DNA of 64,000 nt from Bifidobacterium bifidum ATCC 29521 = JCM 1255 = DSM 20456 (GTDB lineage: Bacteria; Actinomycetota; Actinomycetes; Actinomycetales; Bifidobacteriaceae). Shown in pieces: positions 35,352-43,863 of this stretch (its first letter is position 1; each line of letters opens with the position of its first letter). Location of the stretch: assembly GCF_001025135.1 (NCBI RefSeq), contig NZ_AP012323.1, forward strand, positions 310,001 to 374,000, read 5' to 3'. The position numbers and the translations under genes were made by a program. The notes under the pieces are model-generated. The model was not told the origin of the DNA. It saw only the letters and a list, made by a program, of their open reading frames with translations, and searched no databases.

Positions 35352-38300
35352 TCAGTCCTCGTCCAGCGTGATGTCCAGCTTGTCGCCGTCCAGCGTGAAC
35401 TGTCCGCTGATGCTGAAGCTGGTGGAACTGTCCGTCGGCTCCCAGGAGTCGTCATAGTTCTTGTACTCGTACGCCACCTTGGCTTCGCCGCCGTACACGT
35501 AGAAGCTGCCCGAGTCGATGCTGAGGTCATCAGTGGTGACGGTCGGGTATTCGGTGATGTTCCATGCGATGTTGCGGTAGTCGTCATCGGAACCGTACAT
35601 GCTGAACGGGCAGCCTTCAGGCTGTGCATCCGTGGACTTGGCGCAGGTATCCAGCTTGTCCTTGATCTTCGCGTTGATCTCGTCTGCCAGAGCGTCGGTC
35701 GGCTCGGCAGAGATCGAGGCGGAGGATTCGGAGGAGGTGGTCAGCGTCGTCGAATCCGCGGTCAGATACTTCGACGTGACCGGTTTCACCGTGTACGAGC
35801 CCGGATACACATTGAAGGTGTAGGTGCCGGAATCGGATGCTGTGGCGTTCTTCGCGCCGACCTTGACACCGTTGACGGTGAAGTTGGTGATGGCCGGTGA
35901 CGCGTAGACGGAGATCTCCTTGACCAGCGGCGTCGTGATGTTCCAGTTCTTGAAGATCAGGAACTTGGATCCGTTCGGCGCGACCGTCAGAGTGTCGGTC
36001 ATGGACTTGCCGCCCAGCGTGTACGAGATCCGCATCGTGCGGGAGCCGTCCGCGTTGTCGGTGGCGGAGATGATGCGCTGGTTGCTGATCGTGGTCTTGT
36101 CGCCCTTGGAAGCCGCATTGGTGAGCAGCGTGCGCTTGCCGTTGGCGACCTGCGGGTCGGAGATGCCGTTGGCCTTGTCATAGTCGCCGGACGCGATGGC
36201 CGACAGGTAGCTCTTCACGGTGTTATCGGCGCTGAACACGGTGGAGTTGACCACTGCGTAAGCGATACCGAGCAGGGCAAGCACGCCGACGATGGCGCTG
36301 ATGATGATGGCCAGCTTCTTCTGCTGCGGGGTCATGGCCTTGGCTGCAGCCGGGGCGGCGGGAGCAGCCACCGGAACGGGGGCGACAGGTGCAGCTGCAG
36401 GAGCGCCGGCAGGAACTTGGACAGTCGGGGCACCACCTTGGGCCTGAAAGGCCGCGGCGTCGGTGCCGGCAGCGGGAACCCCCTGAACCGGAGCACCGGG
36501 AACGGGAACGCCCTGAACCGGGATGCCAGCTGCGGGCGCGGTCGGCGCTCCGGTGCCGGCGCCAGGCTGTCCGCCGAAGGACGGCTGCGGGCCGGTGTAG
36601 CCGGCGGCCGCGGCGACCTGTGACGGGAAGCGACCAAAGTGCGCTCCGCATGCCGCCGCATACGCGGTGACCTCGGCGGGCGTCGGGCGGACCGTGCCGC
36701 CGACGAACAGCTTCCATGCGCCGCCCATCGACAGCACCATGGCCGGGCCGAATGTCAGCGCCACCACCTCGATCAGGAACGACCATACGGCCGCGACGAG
36801 GAAGTACCATGCCGCGATGTTCAGCGACGCGTCAGAGGTATCGGACTGCATGGTGTAACCCAGCGTCGCGGACGTGAACAGGAACGTGACGATCAGCCAG
36901 ATCACCAGCGTGGCGACCGGAGACTTCCACGAGTGCTGCCATCCCGCATATGCCGGATCATAGATGTTGCGTGCCGCGGCGCGCAACGCAATGTAGAACG
37001 TGGTGATAAGGAACGCCACGAATACCAGCCACAGCTGCCACGGTGCGCTGATGGAGCCGACGTACTGGTTCGAGATGCCGAACAGCGACAGGTTAGCGAT
37101 ATTACCGCTGGCCGTGATGCCGACCGCGCCGAACGAGCCGAGCGCGAACGTCAGGAACGAAAGGTACGGCAGCAGAATCGGGAACAGCATGAACATCTGG
37201 CCGTTGTGCAGGCTGCTGGACAGCATGATCAGGCAAATGAAGCCGATCACCGTGAACACGACCGCGTAGATGAACGCCGCGTCAAGCAGCGTGCGCACGA
37301 AGCCGCGCGTGCGGTGAGCCCACTTCCAGGCCGCGGTGAACACGTTGTTGGAATCCGAGGCGTACTGGGCGAGCAGATAGCCGAAGAACGCGCCGATCGC
37401 GGCGAGCAGCAGCGTCATGAAATACGTACGGGCGGAGACGCCGGTCAGGATGGCCTTGGCCTGAATGCCGCCCATGCTGCCGGCTCCCAGCGTCAGCGGG
37501 AAGATCGCGGCGAGAATCAGATAGACGAATCCCATCACGACGCCGACGATGACGCTGCTGACGATGCCGGTCCACTTGAACCGGATGGCGAACTTACGCG
37601 CGAACCAGTATGCGCCGAACGCGGTGCCGAGAACCAGCGCCACGCCGGAAAGACCGACAGGCATCCATAGATGGCCGGACACGCCGAAGGACGACATGGA
37701 GAGGTTGCCTCCGGTGATGTTGGGCGACAGTTGACCGGATACGCCCAGAACCATCACCAGAATCAGGAACTGGAAGAAGTTCGGCGTCACCGTGCCGGAA
37801 CCGCTGGCGTCACTCATCATGTGGGACAGGCCGGGGACCATGCTCAGCTTGGACGCCCATGATGAGCCGGCCGACAAGAAGAAGATGGAGCCGATCAGGG
37901 CCAGCGCCATCGCGCCGATCAAGCCGAAGGCAAGGCTGATTGCGGCGGTCTGCAGCGAACGCGCGGAGAACAGCTCCTTGAACATCGGGTTGGGGACGAA
38001 CTGCTGCGGAGCGCCGGGCTGAACCGGGGCGCCGGGTGCGCCGGGGGTAACGGGGACAGGTGCGCCGGGGACGGGAGCACCAGGCGCGGGCGCAGCAAAA
38101 GTGCCGGGAGCAGGTGCTGCAGCCGCAACAGGTGCGGCGGCGGGAACTTCTCCGGCCGGAGCGGCGACTGGCACTTCTGCCGCCGGGACGGGAGCTGCAG
38201 GAGCTTCTTGTGCGGGGACTGGTTCGGGAACCGCCGGGAAGGCCGGCTCGGCTGCGGGCTGTTCCGCGCCGGGGAATGCGGGTGCCGGCTCGGGCTGCGG

Positions 38301-38522
38301 TGCCGCGGCCTGCGGGGCCGGTACGGGTTCAGGGAATGCGGCGACGGGAGCGGGTGCTTCCGGCTGAGGCGCGGCTGCGGTGCCGTGTGGAGCGGTGCCG
38401 AGCACGGTCGAATCTTCGACGTTGTCGTTGCTGTTTGCTGCGGCGACCGCGAGCGTCTGCCCGCATTGCGTGCAGAATCGTGCGGCGCTGGACAGCGTGG
38501 CGCCGCAGTGAGGACATATCAT
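35352..38522 (-). CDS. Large zinc-ribbon multi-pass membrane protein
   Basis: Protein of 1056 aa with no assignable reaction. Order: N-terminal zinc ribbon (CPHCGATLSSAARFCTQCGQ, residues 3-22); a long Pro/Ala/Glu-rich low-complexity stretch (about 35-180); a membrane domain with roughly ten hydrophobic segments (about 195-640); a second Pro/Ala-rich linker (about 660-760); one more transmembrane helix (KKLAIIISAIVGVLALLGIA); then an extracellular part (about 790-1056). That part has a nuclear-transport-factor-like beginning (VKSYLSAIASGDYDKANGIS) and repeated small beta domains resembling TcaA/YvbJ proteins. The zinc ribbon faces the cytosol. Divergent from the smaller zinc-ribbon gene at 40131. 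Role probably envelope-related; this is inference. Confidence 0.8.
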   Translation of the reverse strand: MICPHCGATLSSAARFCTQCGQTLAVAAANSNDNVEDSTVLGTAPHGTAAAPQPEAPAPVAAFPEPVPAPQAAAPQPEPAPAFPGAEQPAAEPAFPAVPEPVPAQEAPAAPVPAAEVPVAAPAGEVPAAAPVAAAAPAPGTFAAPAPGAPVPGAPVPVTPGAPGAPVQPGAPQQFVPNPMFKELFSARSLQTAAISLAFGLIGAMALALIGSIFFLSAGSSWASKLSMVPGLSHMMSDASGSGTVTPNFFQFLILVMVLGVSGQLSPNITGGNLSMSSFGVSGHLWMPVGLSGVALVLGTAFGAYWFARKFAIRFKWTGIVSSVIVGVVMGFVYLILAAIFPLTLGAGSMGGIQAKAILTGVSARTYFMTLLLAAIGAFFGYLLAQYASDSNNVFTAAWKWAHRTRGFVRTLLDAAFIYAVVFTVIGFICLIMLSSSLHNGQMFMLFPILLPYLSFLTFALGSFGAVGITASGNIANLSLFGISNQYVGSISAPWQLWLVFVAFLITTFYIALRAAARNIYDPAYAGWQHSWKSPVATLVIWLIVTFLFTSATLGYTMQSDTSDASLNIAAWYFLVAAVWSFLIEVVALTFGPAMVLSMGGAWKLFVGGTVRPTPAEVTAYAAACGAHFGRFPSQVAAAAGYTGPQPSFGGQPGAGTGAPTAPAAGIPVQGVPVPGAPVQGVPAAGTDAAAFQAQGGAPTVQVPAGAPAAAPVAPVPVAAPAAPAAAKAMTPQQKKLAIIISAIVGVLALLGIAYAVVNSTVFSADNTVKSYLSAIASGDYDKANGISDPQVANGKRTLLTNAASKGDKTTISNQRIISATDNADGSRTMRISYTLGGKSMTDTLTVAPNGSKFLIFKNWNITTPLVKEISVYASPAITNFTVNGVKVGAKNATASDSGTYTFNVYPGSYTVKPVTSKYLTADSTTLTTSSESSASISAEPTDALADEINAKIKDKLDTCAKSTDAQPEGCPFSMYGSDDDYRNIAWNITEYPTVTTDDLSIDSGSFYVYGGEAKVAYEYKNYDDSWEPTDSSTSFSISGQFTLDGDKLDITLDED

Positions 38523-38618
38523 GACAAGCCCCTTTCTTGGTTTGCTTTTCCCTCCTTATTGTATAGTCGCCACGTCATCTTCAGCAGCTTATTCGCGGTA
38601 TTTGGGCGGGGCATATAA

Positions 38619-38678
38619 GGTATGTTTTCGCCCCCATCGGGCAGGTAATCCGATATCCGATAGGGGCGAAAACATGCC
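38619..38678. repeat. Inverted repeat with 22-bp arms (IR-D)
   Basis: GGTATGTTTTCGCCCCCATC (arm 38619-38640) and its near-complement (38657-38678) differ at two positions. It lies between the ends of two tandem minus-strand genes and could terminate the lipoprotein gene, although no T-run follows. Confidence 0.75.
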
Positions 38679-38702
38679 AATGCATTCTCTGTGCCTGTGG
38701 CG

Positions 38703-39413
38703 TCATCTGTCCATGAATACGTTGCCGTTGGCGGCGAGGCATGCCAGCACTTCCGGTTTCTTCATGTCATACGTCGTGTTGACGGTCTCTCCGGGAGCGG
38801 CATGACCCATTGCGTTCGCCTCCTTCTCGTATTGTTCGACGGTGTAGGATTTCGGCACCAGCCCGGCGCGCTTAAGGCAATCGACTGCCCCCTCCTCATG
38901 AGACGCATACAGATTGGGATTGCCGACTTGTGCCATATACAACGCGTCCACCGAATCCACGGTGGCGATTCCACACGCGTTCAAGTCCTTGGCCTTTTTC
39001 TGGATGTAGTCAAGGTCATCTGCTTTATCTGAAGGAAGTACGTCTCCCTGTGGCTGCTGGATGCCGTTGGAGTAAGTTTTCAGTGTCGGCCTCGGATAGC
39101 CCTTGTCTTGGACGCACGTGATGTATCGGCTCCATGCGGCCTTGTAATCGGACAGACTTATTTTGCCGCTTGTCGCGGCCTTGCGCAGTGTCGCTTTCTG
39201 CGCGGGGTCCATTCCGGAGTCCTGGCCGAGCAGCTGCGTCGCATAAGCCTGCAAAGATGAGGCGAGACGGTTCCCGCCCGAGCCGGAATCCGTTGCTTGG
39301 TTCGTGTTCCGTGCCGTGCCGCATCCGCACAGCATCGCAATGGAAAGCGTAATGACGGCGATGACGGCGATGGCCATCGTCACCGTACGACGGGATGCCG
39401 GAATATGCCCCAT
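38703..39413 (-). CDS. Putative lipoprotein of unknown function
   Basis: Predicted 236-aa exported protein. The N-terminus MGHIPASRRTVTMAIAVIAV, then a hydrophobic run ending in LCGCG, forms a signal peptide with a lipobox-like L-C-G-C. The mature part has YITCVQDKGYPRPTLKTYSN and CLKRAGLVPKSYTVEQYEKE, with repeated Cys-Val/Leu-x patterns seen in some actinobacterial lipoproteins. GAGGAG sits six bases before ATG 39413, so this is an independent gene, although the reading frame stays open upstream into the neighbouring broken gene. No enzymatic motif is recognised. Confidence 0.7.
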   Translation of the reverse strand: MGHIPASRRTVTMAIAVIAVITLSIAMLCGCGTARNTNQATDSGSGGNRLASSLQAYATQLLGQDSGMDPAQKATLRKAATSGKISLSDYKAAWSRYITCVQDKGYPRPTLKTYSNGIQQPQGDVLPSDKADDLDYIQKKAKDLNACGIATVDSVDALYMAQVGNPNLYASHEEGAVDCLKRAGLVPKSYTVEQYEKEANAMGHAAPGETVNTTYDMKKPEVLACLAANGNVFMDR

Positions 39414-39964
39414 TCTTACTCCTCTTACTCCGATATGCATTATCTCAACGTATGAGAATGTCTTTTTACCGACGGGTGACACTCTTCCCCGTGACAGCAC
39501 TATTGTTGCCATGCGTATCCACAAATGCGGTCCTGGTTTCGGCGAACTCATGGTCGCACCTTTGTATTGATAGATCACAAGACCATGCAGGTTCCCGGTG
39601 TAGTACGCATTTCTATACGGCCAAGTGCCGGACACAGCTCCATTTCCGGCGAATTGCATATCCCCAAGTGCGCTACCGCTTGTCCAGCATCCAGCGTTCT
39701 TGTTTGTGCATCCCCTTGTTACGGTGATGGCGTTGACATTCATGGATGAAGGAGGAATCACGTTTAGAAGTTTGCCGGTCGATGGTTCTATGGCTGCTAC
39801 AGAGCCGGGCTTGGCCATGATGATTTTGCTGCCGTCTGCATCAGTGACGACTTCATATGTGGAGTCAAAGCCAGAAGCCTGCTTGGGTGACATCGATACG
39901 AACGATGCGGCGAGAGTCAGCAAAACAGCCAACAATGTTATCTGGAACCTTTGGTTGCCGACAT
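39414..39964 (-). pseudogene. Frameshifted gene for a small secreted protein
   Basis: A strong binding site (GAGGAG, spacing 6) precedes ATG 39964. That frame stops after eight codons (MSATKGSR). One additional A in the AAA run at 39950-39952 would give MSATKRFQITLLAVLLTLAA, a good signal peptide, continuing into a 100-residue exported protein with TVTRGCTNKNAGCWTSGSAL and GTWPYRNAYYTGNLHG. Cys/Trp/Tyr-rich proteins of this look (beta-gamma-crystallin-like) are common in actinobacteria. Near 39535 another frame reads RTAFVDTHGNNSAVTGKSVT and stops, so a second shift is possible. Otherwise the frame runs on into the lipoprotein gene. Either a real decayed gene or sequencing error. Confidence 0.5.
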
Positions 39965-40130
39965 GATAATCTCCTCTTCGAAATTTCGTCAGTCTTCAAA
40001 TTACATATCTAAAAAGACATCTCGGTCAAATGGTTGCGGACGTCATTTGGGGTCCGTATCGCAGTATATTTGCAGGGGAATGCTGTCATGCAGTGTAACG
40101 TTGAGCGCAGGATAGTCATGAGGAGAGATT

Positions 40131-41414
40131 ATGCGGTGTTCCCGTTGTGGTGCGAATGTCGTTGAGGGCGATAGATTCTGCGAGAACTGCGGGGCGCCCG
40201 TAGCCGTGCAGGCGGGTTCCGTGTGCCCGGTGTGCGGTCAGCAGTCGGAACCCGGCATGCGGTTCTGCCAGCAGTGCGGTGCCGAGCTGTCCGCCGGCCC
40301 GCAGCCCGCGCAGCCGGTGCCGACCGCCCAGCCGGTGCCTCCTGCACAGCCTTATCAGGCTGTTCAGCAGTACGCGGGACAATACGGTGCCGCCCAGCCC
40401 GGTGCCGTCTTCCCGCCGCAGGCCGTGCAGCCGCCAGCCCAACCGTCACGGCCTGGAGAGTCCGCCGGCAAGGGCAAGAAGAAGACCGCGCTGATCGTCG
40501 GCATCATCATCGCCGTACTCGTCGTGGCGCTTGCCGCCGGATTCGGCGTCTGGTGGTTCATGCTGCGTGATTCCGGCACCCAATCGGCTCAGACGCAGTC
40601 GACATCCCAGCAGAGCGGCAAGACCAAGTTCGGCGACAGCAAGGCCGCGAAAGACGACAAGCCCTGCACCGCTGCGCCCGATGCCGAGCTGAGTTCCGTC
40701 GACCACAGCGACGCCAATCTCGTCGCGCAGCTGCAGCTCACCTCCAACTGCGCGTTGACGAAGGACGGCGACACGGCGGAGTTCAAGGAATCCGACGTCA
40801 AGGTCAGCATCAAGGACGATGAAGGCAATGTCATCGCCTCGGCCGTCTTCGACTTCTCCAAGCAGCCGGTCAAGTTCAATGGCGAGACGGCCAACGTCGC
40901 GCTCGAATTCACCACGAGGCAGTACTGGCGCCCGTACGACCAGATCGAGACCGGCAGCGCCGAGGTCATCCTGCAGACCGGTCAGAGCGGCCCCGGCGAG
41001 GCGGGCAGTGCGGACGGCGACGCGTTGGCGGGCTCCGACATCGACAGCGAGGACGCCGAGCGGTACGCGCAGCTTGCGTTGAGCTGGCAGCTCAAGCATG
41101 ACGAATCCGCCGCATCCCGCTTCTACACCACCTACACCACGCAGCTGTCCAGCAAGAAAAAAGACATGAAGGCCGACGGCAAGACCTGGCATTACGTGGA
41201 CATCTACGAGCAGTTCCTGCAGCAGCGCATCAAGCACAAGAACGCGATCCTGATCTGGTCCGGCGATTACCCGACGTACACGAAGGCCGACGCTTCGACC
41301 GCGTATTACGTGATCCTGTCGGGTGATACGGTCGACTCGGTGAAGGCCGGCGACGCATGGTGCAAGTCGAACGGCTATGGTGCCGCGGATTGCGCGGTCG
41401 TGGATTTGCAGTAG
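40131..41414 (+). CDS. Zinc-ribbon, single-pass membrane protein
   Basis: Predicted 427-aa protein. Two zinc ribbons lie at the N-terminus: CSRCGANVVEGDRFCENCG (residues 3-21) and CPVCGQQSEPGMRFCQQCG (about 32-50). A Pro/Gln/Ala-rich linker (about 52-115), a Lys-rich stop and a transmembrane helix (TALIVGIIIAVLVVALAAGF, about 123-145) follow. The extracellular C-terminal part (about 150-427) has a beta-rich section (EFTTRQYWRPYDQIETGSAE) and a helical end. GAGGAGAGATT precedes the ATG. The layout mirrors the 35352-38522 and 58520-59791 proteins. Function unknown; probable cell-envelope role. Confidence 0.8.
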   Translation: MRCSRCGANVVEGDRFCENCGAPVAVQAGSVCPVCGQQSEPGMRFCQQCGAELSAGPQPAQPVPTAQPVPPAQPYQAVQQYAGQYGAAQPGAVFPPQAVQPPAQPSRPGESAGKGKKKTALIVGIIIAVLVVALAAGFGVWWFMLRDSGTQSAQTQSTSQQSGKTKFGDSKAAKDDKPCTAAPDAELSSVDHSDANLVAQLQLTSNCALTKDGDTAEFKESDVKVSIKDDEGNVIASAVFDFSKQPVKFNGETANVALEFTTRQYWRPYDQIETGSAEVILQTGQSGPGEAGSADGDALAGSDIDSEDAERYAQLALSWQLKHDESAASRFYTTYTTQLSSKKKDMKADGKTWHYVDIYEQFLQQRIKHKNAILIWSGDYPTYTKADASTAYYVILSGDTVDSVKAGDAWCKSNGYGAADCAVVDLQ

Positions 41415-41422
41415 GACGGATT

Positions 41423-41466
41423 ACTCCCCAGTCGCTTCGCGACAGCCCCCGCAAGCTGTCGCGGGC
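41423..41466. repeat. GC-rich hairpin repeat upstream of the rpsF operon
   Basis: ACTCCCCAGTCGCTTCGCGA and GCCCCCGCAAGCTGTCGCGGG show the same words as the other dispersed copies. It may terminate the zinc-ribbon gene that ends at 41414. Confidence 0.55.
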
Positions 41467-41513
41467 ATGGCGTAGCTTAGAGAAGTTGCTGTTTTCAGCA
41501 GCGCGTATACACA

Positions 41514-41555
41514 CTCCTGCCATGGATAGTCCATGGCCGACTAGTCCGAAGGAGG
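41514..41555 (+). promoter_or_regulatory. Probable S6:S18-binding leader RNA overlapping the rpsF ribosome binding site
   Basis: CTCCT (41514-41518) can pair with AGGAG (41550-41554), part of the rpsF binding site. Inside lies a perfect 8-bp hairpin, GCCATGGA/TCCATGGC, followed by CCGA words at 41537-41540 and 41546-41549. Leaders of rpsF operons in many bacteria bind the S6:S18 complex through a hairpin with a CCG bulge; this arrangement fits. Confidence 0.5.
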
Positions 41556-41561
41556 TGGGTG

Positions 41562-41858
41562 ATGTCTGCGCATAAGTACGAACTGATGTTCATTGCCGAT
41601 CCTGAGCTGGATGAGCGCGGTCTGAAGAAGTTGACCGAGCAGTATCTGGAGCTCGTCACCAAGGAAGGTGGTTCCGTCGAGAACACCGATATTTGGGGAC
41701 GTCGCAAGCTCGCTTACGAGATTGACGGCAAGACCGAAGGCAACTACGTGGTGGTCAACTACACGACCACTCCCGAGGTCAGCGCCGAGCTCGATCGTGT
41801 GCTCAACCTGAACGAATCCGTCGTCCGCACGAAGATTCTTCGTAAAGACGCCAAGTAA
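41562..41858 (+). CDS. rpsF: 30S ribosomal protein S6
   Basis: Small-subunit protein of 98 aa that binds S18. HKYELMFIADPELDERGLKK and WGRRKLAYEIDGKTEGNYVV are typical S6 sequences, with NLNESVVRTKILR near the end. GGAGG lies six bases before ATG 41562; the preceding GTG codon is a weaker alternative. First gene of the rpsF-ssb-rpsR-rplI operon. Confidence 0.96.
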   Translation: MSAHKYELMFIADPELDERGLKKLTEQYLELVTKEGGSVENTDIWGRRKLAYEIDGKTEGNYVVVNYTTTPEVSAELDRVLNLNESVVRTKILRKDAK

Positions 41859-41915
41859 GCCGTATGAGTTTCTGATTGTTCGCGACTCGCTGAACCAAAG
41901 GTAAGAAGGTAAGTC

Positions 41916-42599
41916 ATGGCAGGCGAAACCATCATCACCGTGGTGGGCAACCTCACGGCAGATCCCGAACTGAGGACCACGGGAAACGGCGCTTCCGTCG
42001 CCAGTTTCACCATCGCCTCTACCGCGCGTACCTACAATCGCAACACCGGGCAGTTCGAGGACGGCAATGCGCTGTTCATGCGCTGCTCCGCCTGGCGCGA
42101 TCTCGCCGAGCATTGCGCCAGCACGCTGTCCAAAGGCATGCGTGTCATCGCGCAGGGGCGTCTCCAGCAGCGCTCGTATCAGGCGCAGGACGGCTCGAAC
42201 CGCACCGTCATCGAGATGACGATTGATGAGATCGGCCCGTCGTTGCGTTACGCGACCGCGCAGGTCACGCGCACGTCCAGCGGCAACGGCCAAGGCGGAT
42301 TCGCCGGCCGTGGCAATGGCGGCAATGGCGGATTCAACGCCAGTCAGGGCAATGGCGGCGGTTTCGGCGGCAACGCCGGCGGCTACCAGGGTGGCCGTGG
42401 CAATGGCGGCTTCAGCGGTGGCTATCAGGGTGGCGGCAATGGCGGCTACCAGGGTGGCGCGTCCGCTGCGGGCAACGCCGGCCAGAGCGCCGCGCCCGCG
42501 ACCGATCCGTGGGGCACGTCCGGCGATGCCGGCTCGTCCTTCGGTTCGTTCGGTGGCTCGTCCGATTTCGGTGGCGATTCGCAGGAACCCGAGTTCTGA
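41916..42599 (+). CDS. ssb: Single-stranded DNA-binding protein
   Basis: Coats single-stranded DNA in replication, repair and recombination; 227 aa. The OB-fold occupies about 1-115 ([60 protein letters not shown]). A long Gly/Asn/Gln-rich linker (about 120-195) and an acidic end (GGDSQEPEF) follow; the tip binds partner proteins as DDDIPF does in E. coli. Located between rpsF and rpsR as in most bacteria. Confidence 0.95.
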   Translation: MAGETIITVVGNLTADPELRTTGNGASVASFTIASTARTYNRNTGQFEDGNALFMRCSAWRDLAEHCASTLSKGMRVIAQGRLQQRSYQAQDGSNRTVIEMTIDEIGPSLRYATAQVTRTSSGNGQGGFAGRGNGGNGGFNASQGNGGGFGGNAGGYQGGRGNGGFSGGYQGGGNGGYQGGASAAGNAGQSAAPATDPWGTSGDAGSSFGSFGGSSDFGGDSQEPEF

Positions 42600-42684
42600 T
42601 GCCCGTCCGCGGCCATATGAAGCCGCGCGACGCACGTAACAATCCAGAAGCAAGCATTCAATCGTAATTTTCAAGGAGAACATC

Positions 42685-42933
42685 ATGTCACGTAAGAGGC
42701 CGCAACCGCCGGTCAAGCCGTTCAAGAAGAAGCCGAATCCGCTGAAGGCCGCCAAGGTCACCGAGATCGATTACAAGGACGTCGCGCTGCTGCGCAAGTT
42801 CATCTCCGATCGCGGCAAGATTCGTTCCCGCCGTATCACCGGCGTGACCGTGCAGGAACAGCGCGAGCTCTCCAAGGCGATCAAGAACGCCCGCGAGATG
42901 GCCCTGCTGCCGTACGCCACCACCGGTCGCTGA
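42685..42933 (+). CDS. rpsR: 30S ribosomal protein S18
   Basis: Ribosomal protein of 82 aa. The core motif [20 protein letters not shown] followed by [20 protein letters not shown] is the S18 signature. AAGGAGAAC lies upstream of the ATG. It shares the operon and its probable autoregulation with rpsF. The N-terminus lacks a CxxC zinc motif ([20 protein letters not shown]), the zinc-independent form. Confidence 0.96.
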   Translation: MSRKRPQPPVKPFKKKPNPLKAAKVTEIDYKDVALLRKFISDRGKIRSRRITGVTVQEQRELSKAIKNAREMALLPYATTGR

Positions 42934-42950
42934 GTTAGGGAGGATAGGAA

Positions 42951-43397
42951 ATGGCTGAATCCAAGGTTATTCTCACCCAGACCGTTGCCAACCTGGGCCA
43001 CTCCGGCGATGTCGTCGCCGTCCGCTCCGGCTACGCTCGCAACTACCTGATCCCGCAGGGCCTCGCCTTCGCGTGGACCAAGGGCGCCGAAGCTCAGATC
43101 GTGCAGATGAAGCGCGCTCGCCTGGCCAAGGCCGTCGCCACCCGCGAGGATGCCGTCGCCGCCAAGGCCGCCATCGAGGGCACTACCGTCGAGATCGCTG
43201 CCAAGGTTTCCGAGTCCGGCAAGCTGTTCGGTAGCGTCACCGCCGAGCAGATCGCGCTGGCTCTCTCCGACAAGGCCGCGGTCAACCCGAAGGCCATCGA
43301 GGTCGAGCCGATCAAGACCACCGGCGACTTCCCGGCTAAGGCCGCCCTGCACCCGGAGATCACCGCCTCCTTCTTCGTGAAGGTCGTCGCCGAGTAA
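42951..43397 (+). CDS. rplI: 50S ribosomal protein L9
   Basis: Large-subunit protein of 148 aa. The N-terminal signature is [20 protein letters not shown] with [20 protein letters not shown]; a connecting helix and the C-terminal domain follow ([18 protein letters not shown]). AGGGAGGA precedes the ATG. Last gene of the operon, closed by a strong terminator. Confidence 0.96.
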   Translation: MAESKVILTQTVANLGHSGDVVAVRSGYARNYLIPQGLAFAWTKGAEAQIVQMKRARLAKAVATREDAVAAKAAIEGTTVEIAAKVSESGKLFGSVTAEQIALALSDKAAVNPKAIEVEPIKTTGDFPAKAALHPEITASFFVKVVAE

Positions 43398-43439
43398 CTC
43401 CGGCCCATCAGACAGATTATCGTCTGAGCTTAAGCATCA

Positions 43440-43474
43440 GCCCCTCCGCCGCTCCGTGCGGCGAGGGGCTTTTT
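43440..43474 (+). terminator. Intrinsic terminator of the rpsF-ssb-rpsR-rplI operon
   Basis: GCCCCTCCGCCGC pairs with GCGGCGAGGGGC (one bulge) followed by TTTTT. Confidence 0.9.
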
Positions 43475-43487
43475 GTATTGTTCCAAG

Positions 43488-43650
43488 TCGCAGCGAATGA
43501 TTCTCAATAAGGAAGGTGCGAGGATTGCGAACATTTACGCACAAGTGAACAATATGAGAAAACGCTGTTTTCCAAGGATTTGCGGACATTGATGTTCATT
43601 TGGAGTTGCGGCGGGCTCGCACCTTTCTTAATGAGAATGATTTGCTGCGA
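43488..43650. repeat. Long inverted repeat with 35-bp arms (IR-E)
   Basis: Arms 43488-43522 and 43616-43650 match at 31 of 35 positions (TCGCAGCGAATGATTCTCAA on the left arm). The 93-bp interior has a second loose complementarity (GCGAACAT against ATGTTC). It fills the gap between the rplI terminator and the decayed surface-protein gene. Confidence 0.85.
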
Positions 43651-43863
43651 GGATGGGCGTTCTCAAGACGCGGAAGCCCCACTCTGGTCTATCTTTTTGT
43701 TAATATTGTGCACCATATCGTGACCGGTTACGCGCCAGAGAGGACACGCCGGCCGAACACGGGCGAATCGCAATGACGAGATTGCGGTGCGCTCCCCGCC
43801 TCATAACGGACTCCAGCCCGGCCATGACGGCGACACATACGGGGACGTGAGGAGCAGAAGTAC

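Noticed and set aside
34082..35371. 429-codon plus-strand frame
   Set aside because: It is antisense to prs, which shows every family motif; its predicted protein is low-complexity His/Arg/Gly-rich noise.
38703..39935. Single 410-residue fusion protein
   Set aside because: A strong binding site and signal peptide at 39413 mark a separate lipoprotein gene; the upstream half has its own binding site and a probable frameshift, so a true fusion is unlikely.
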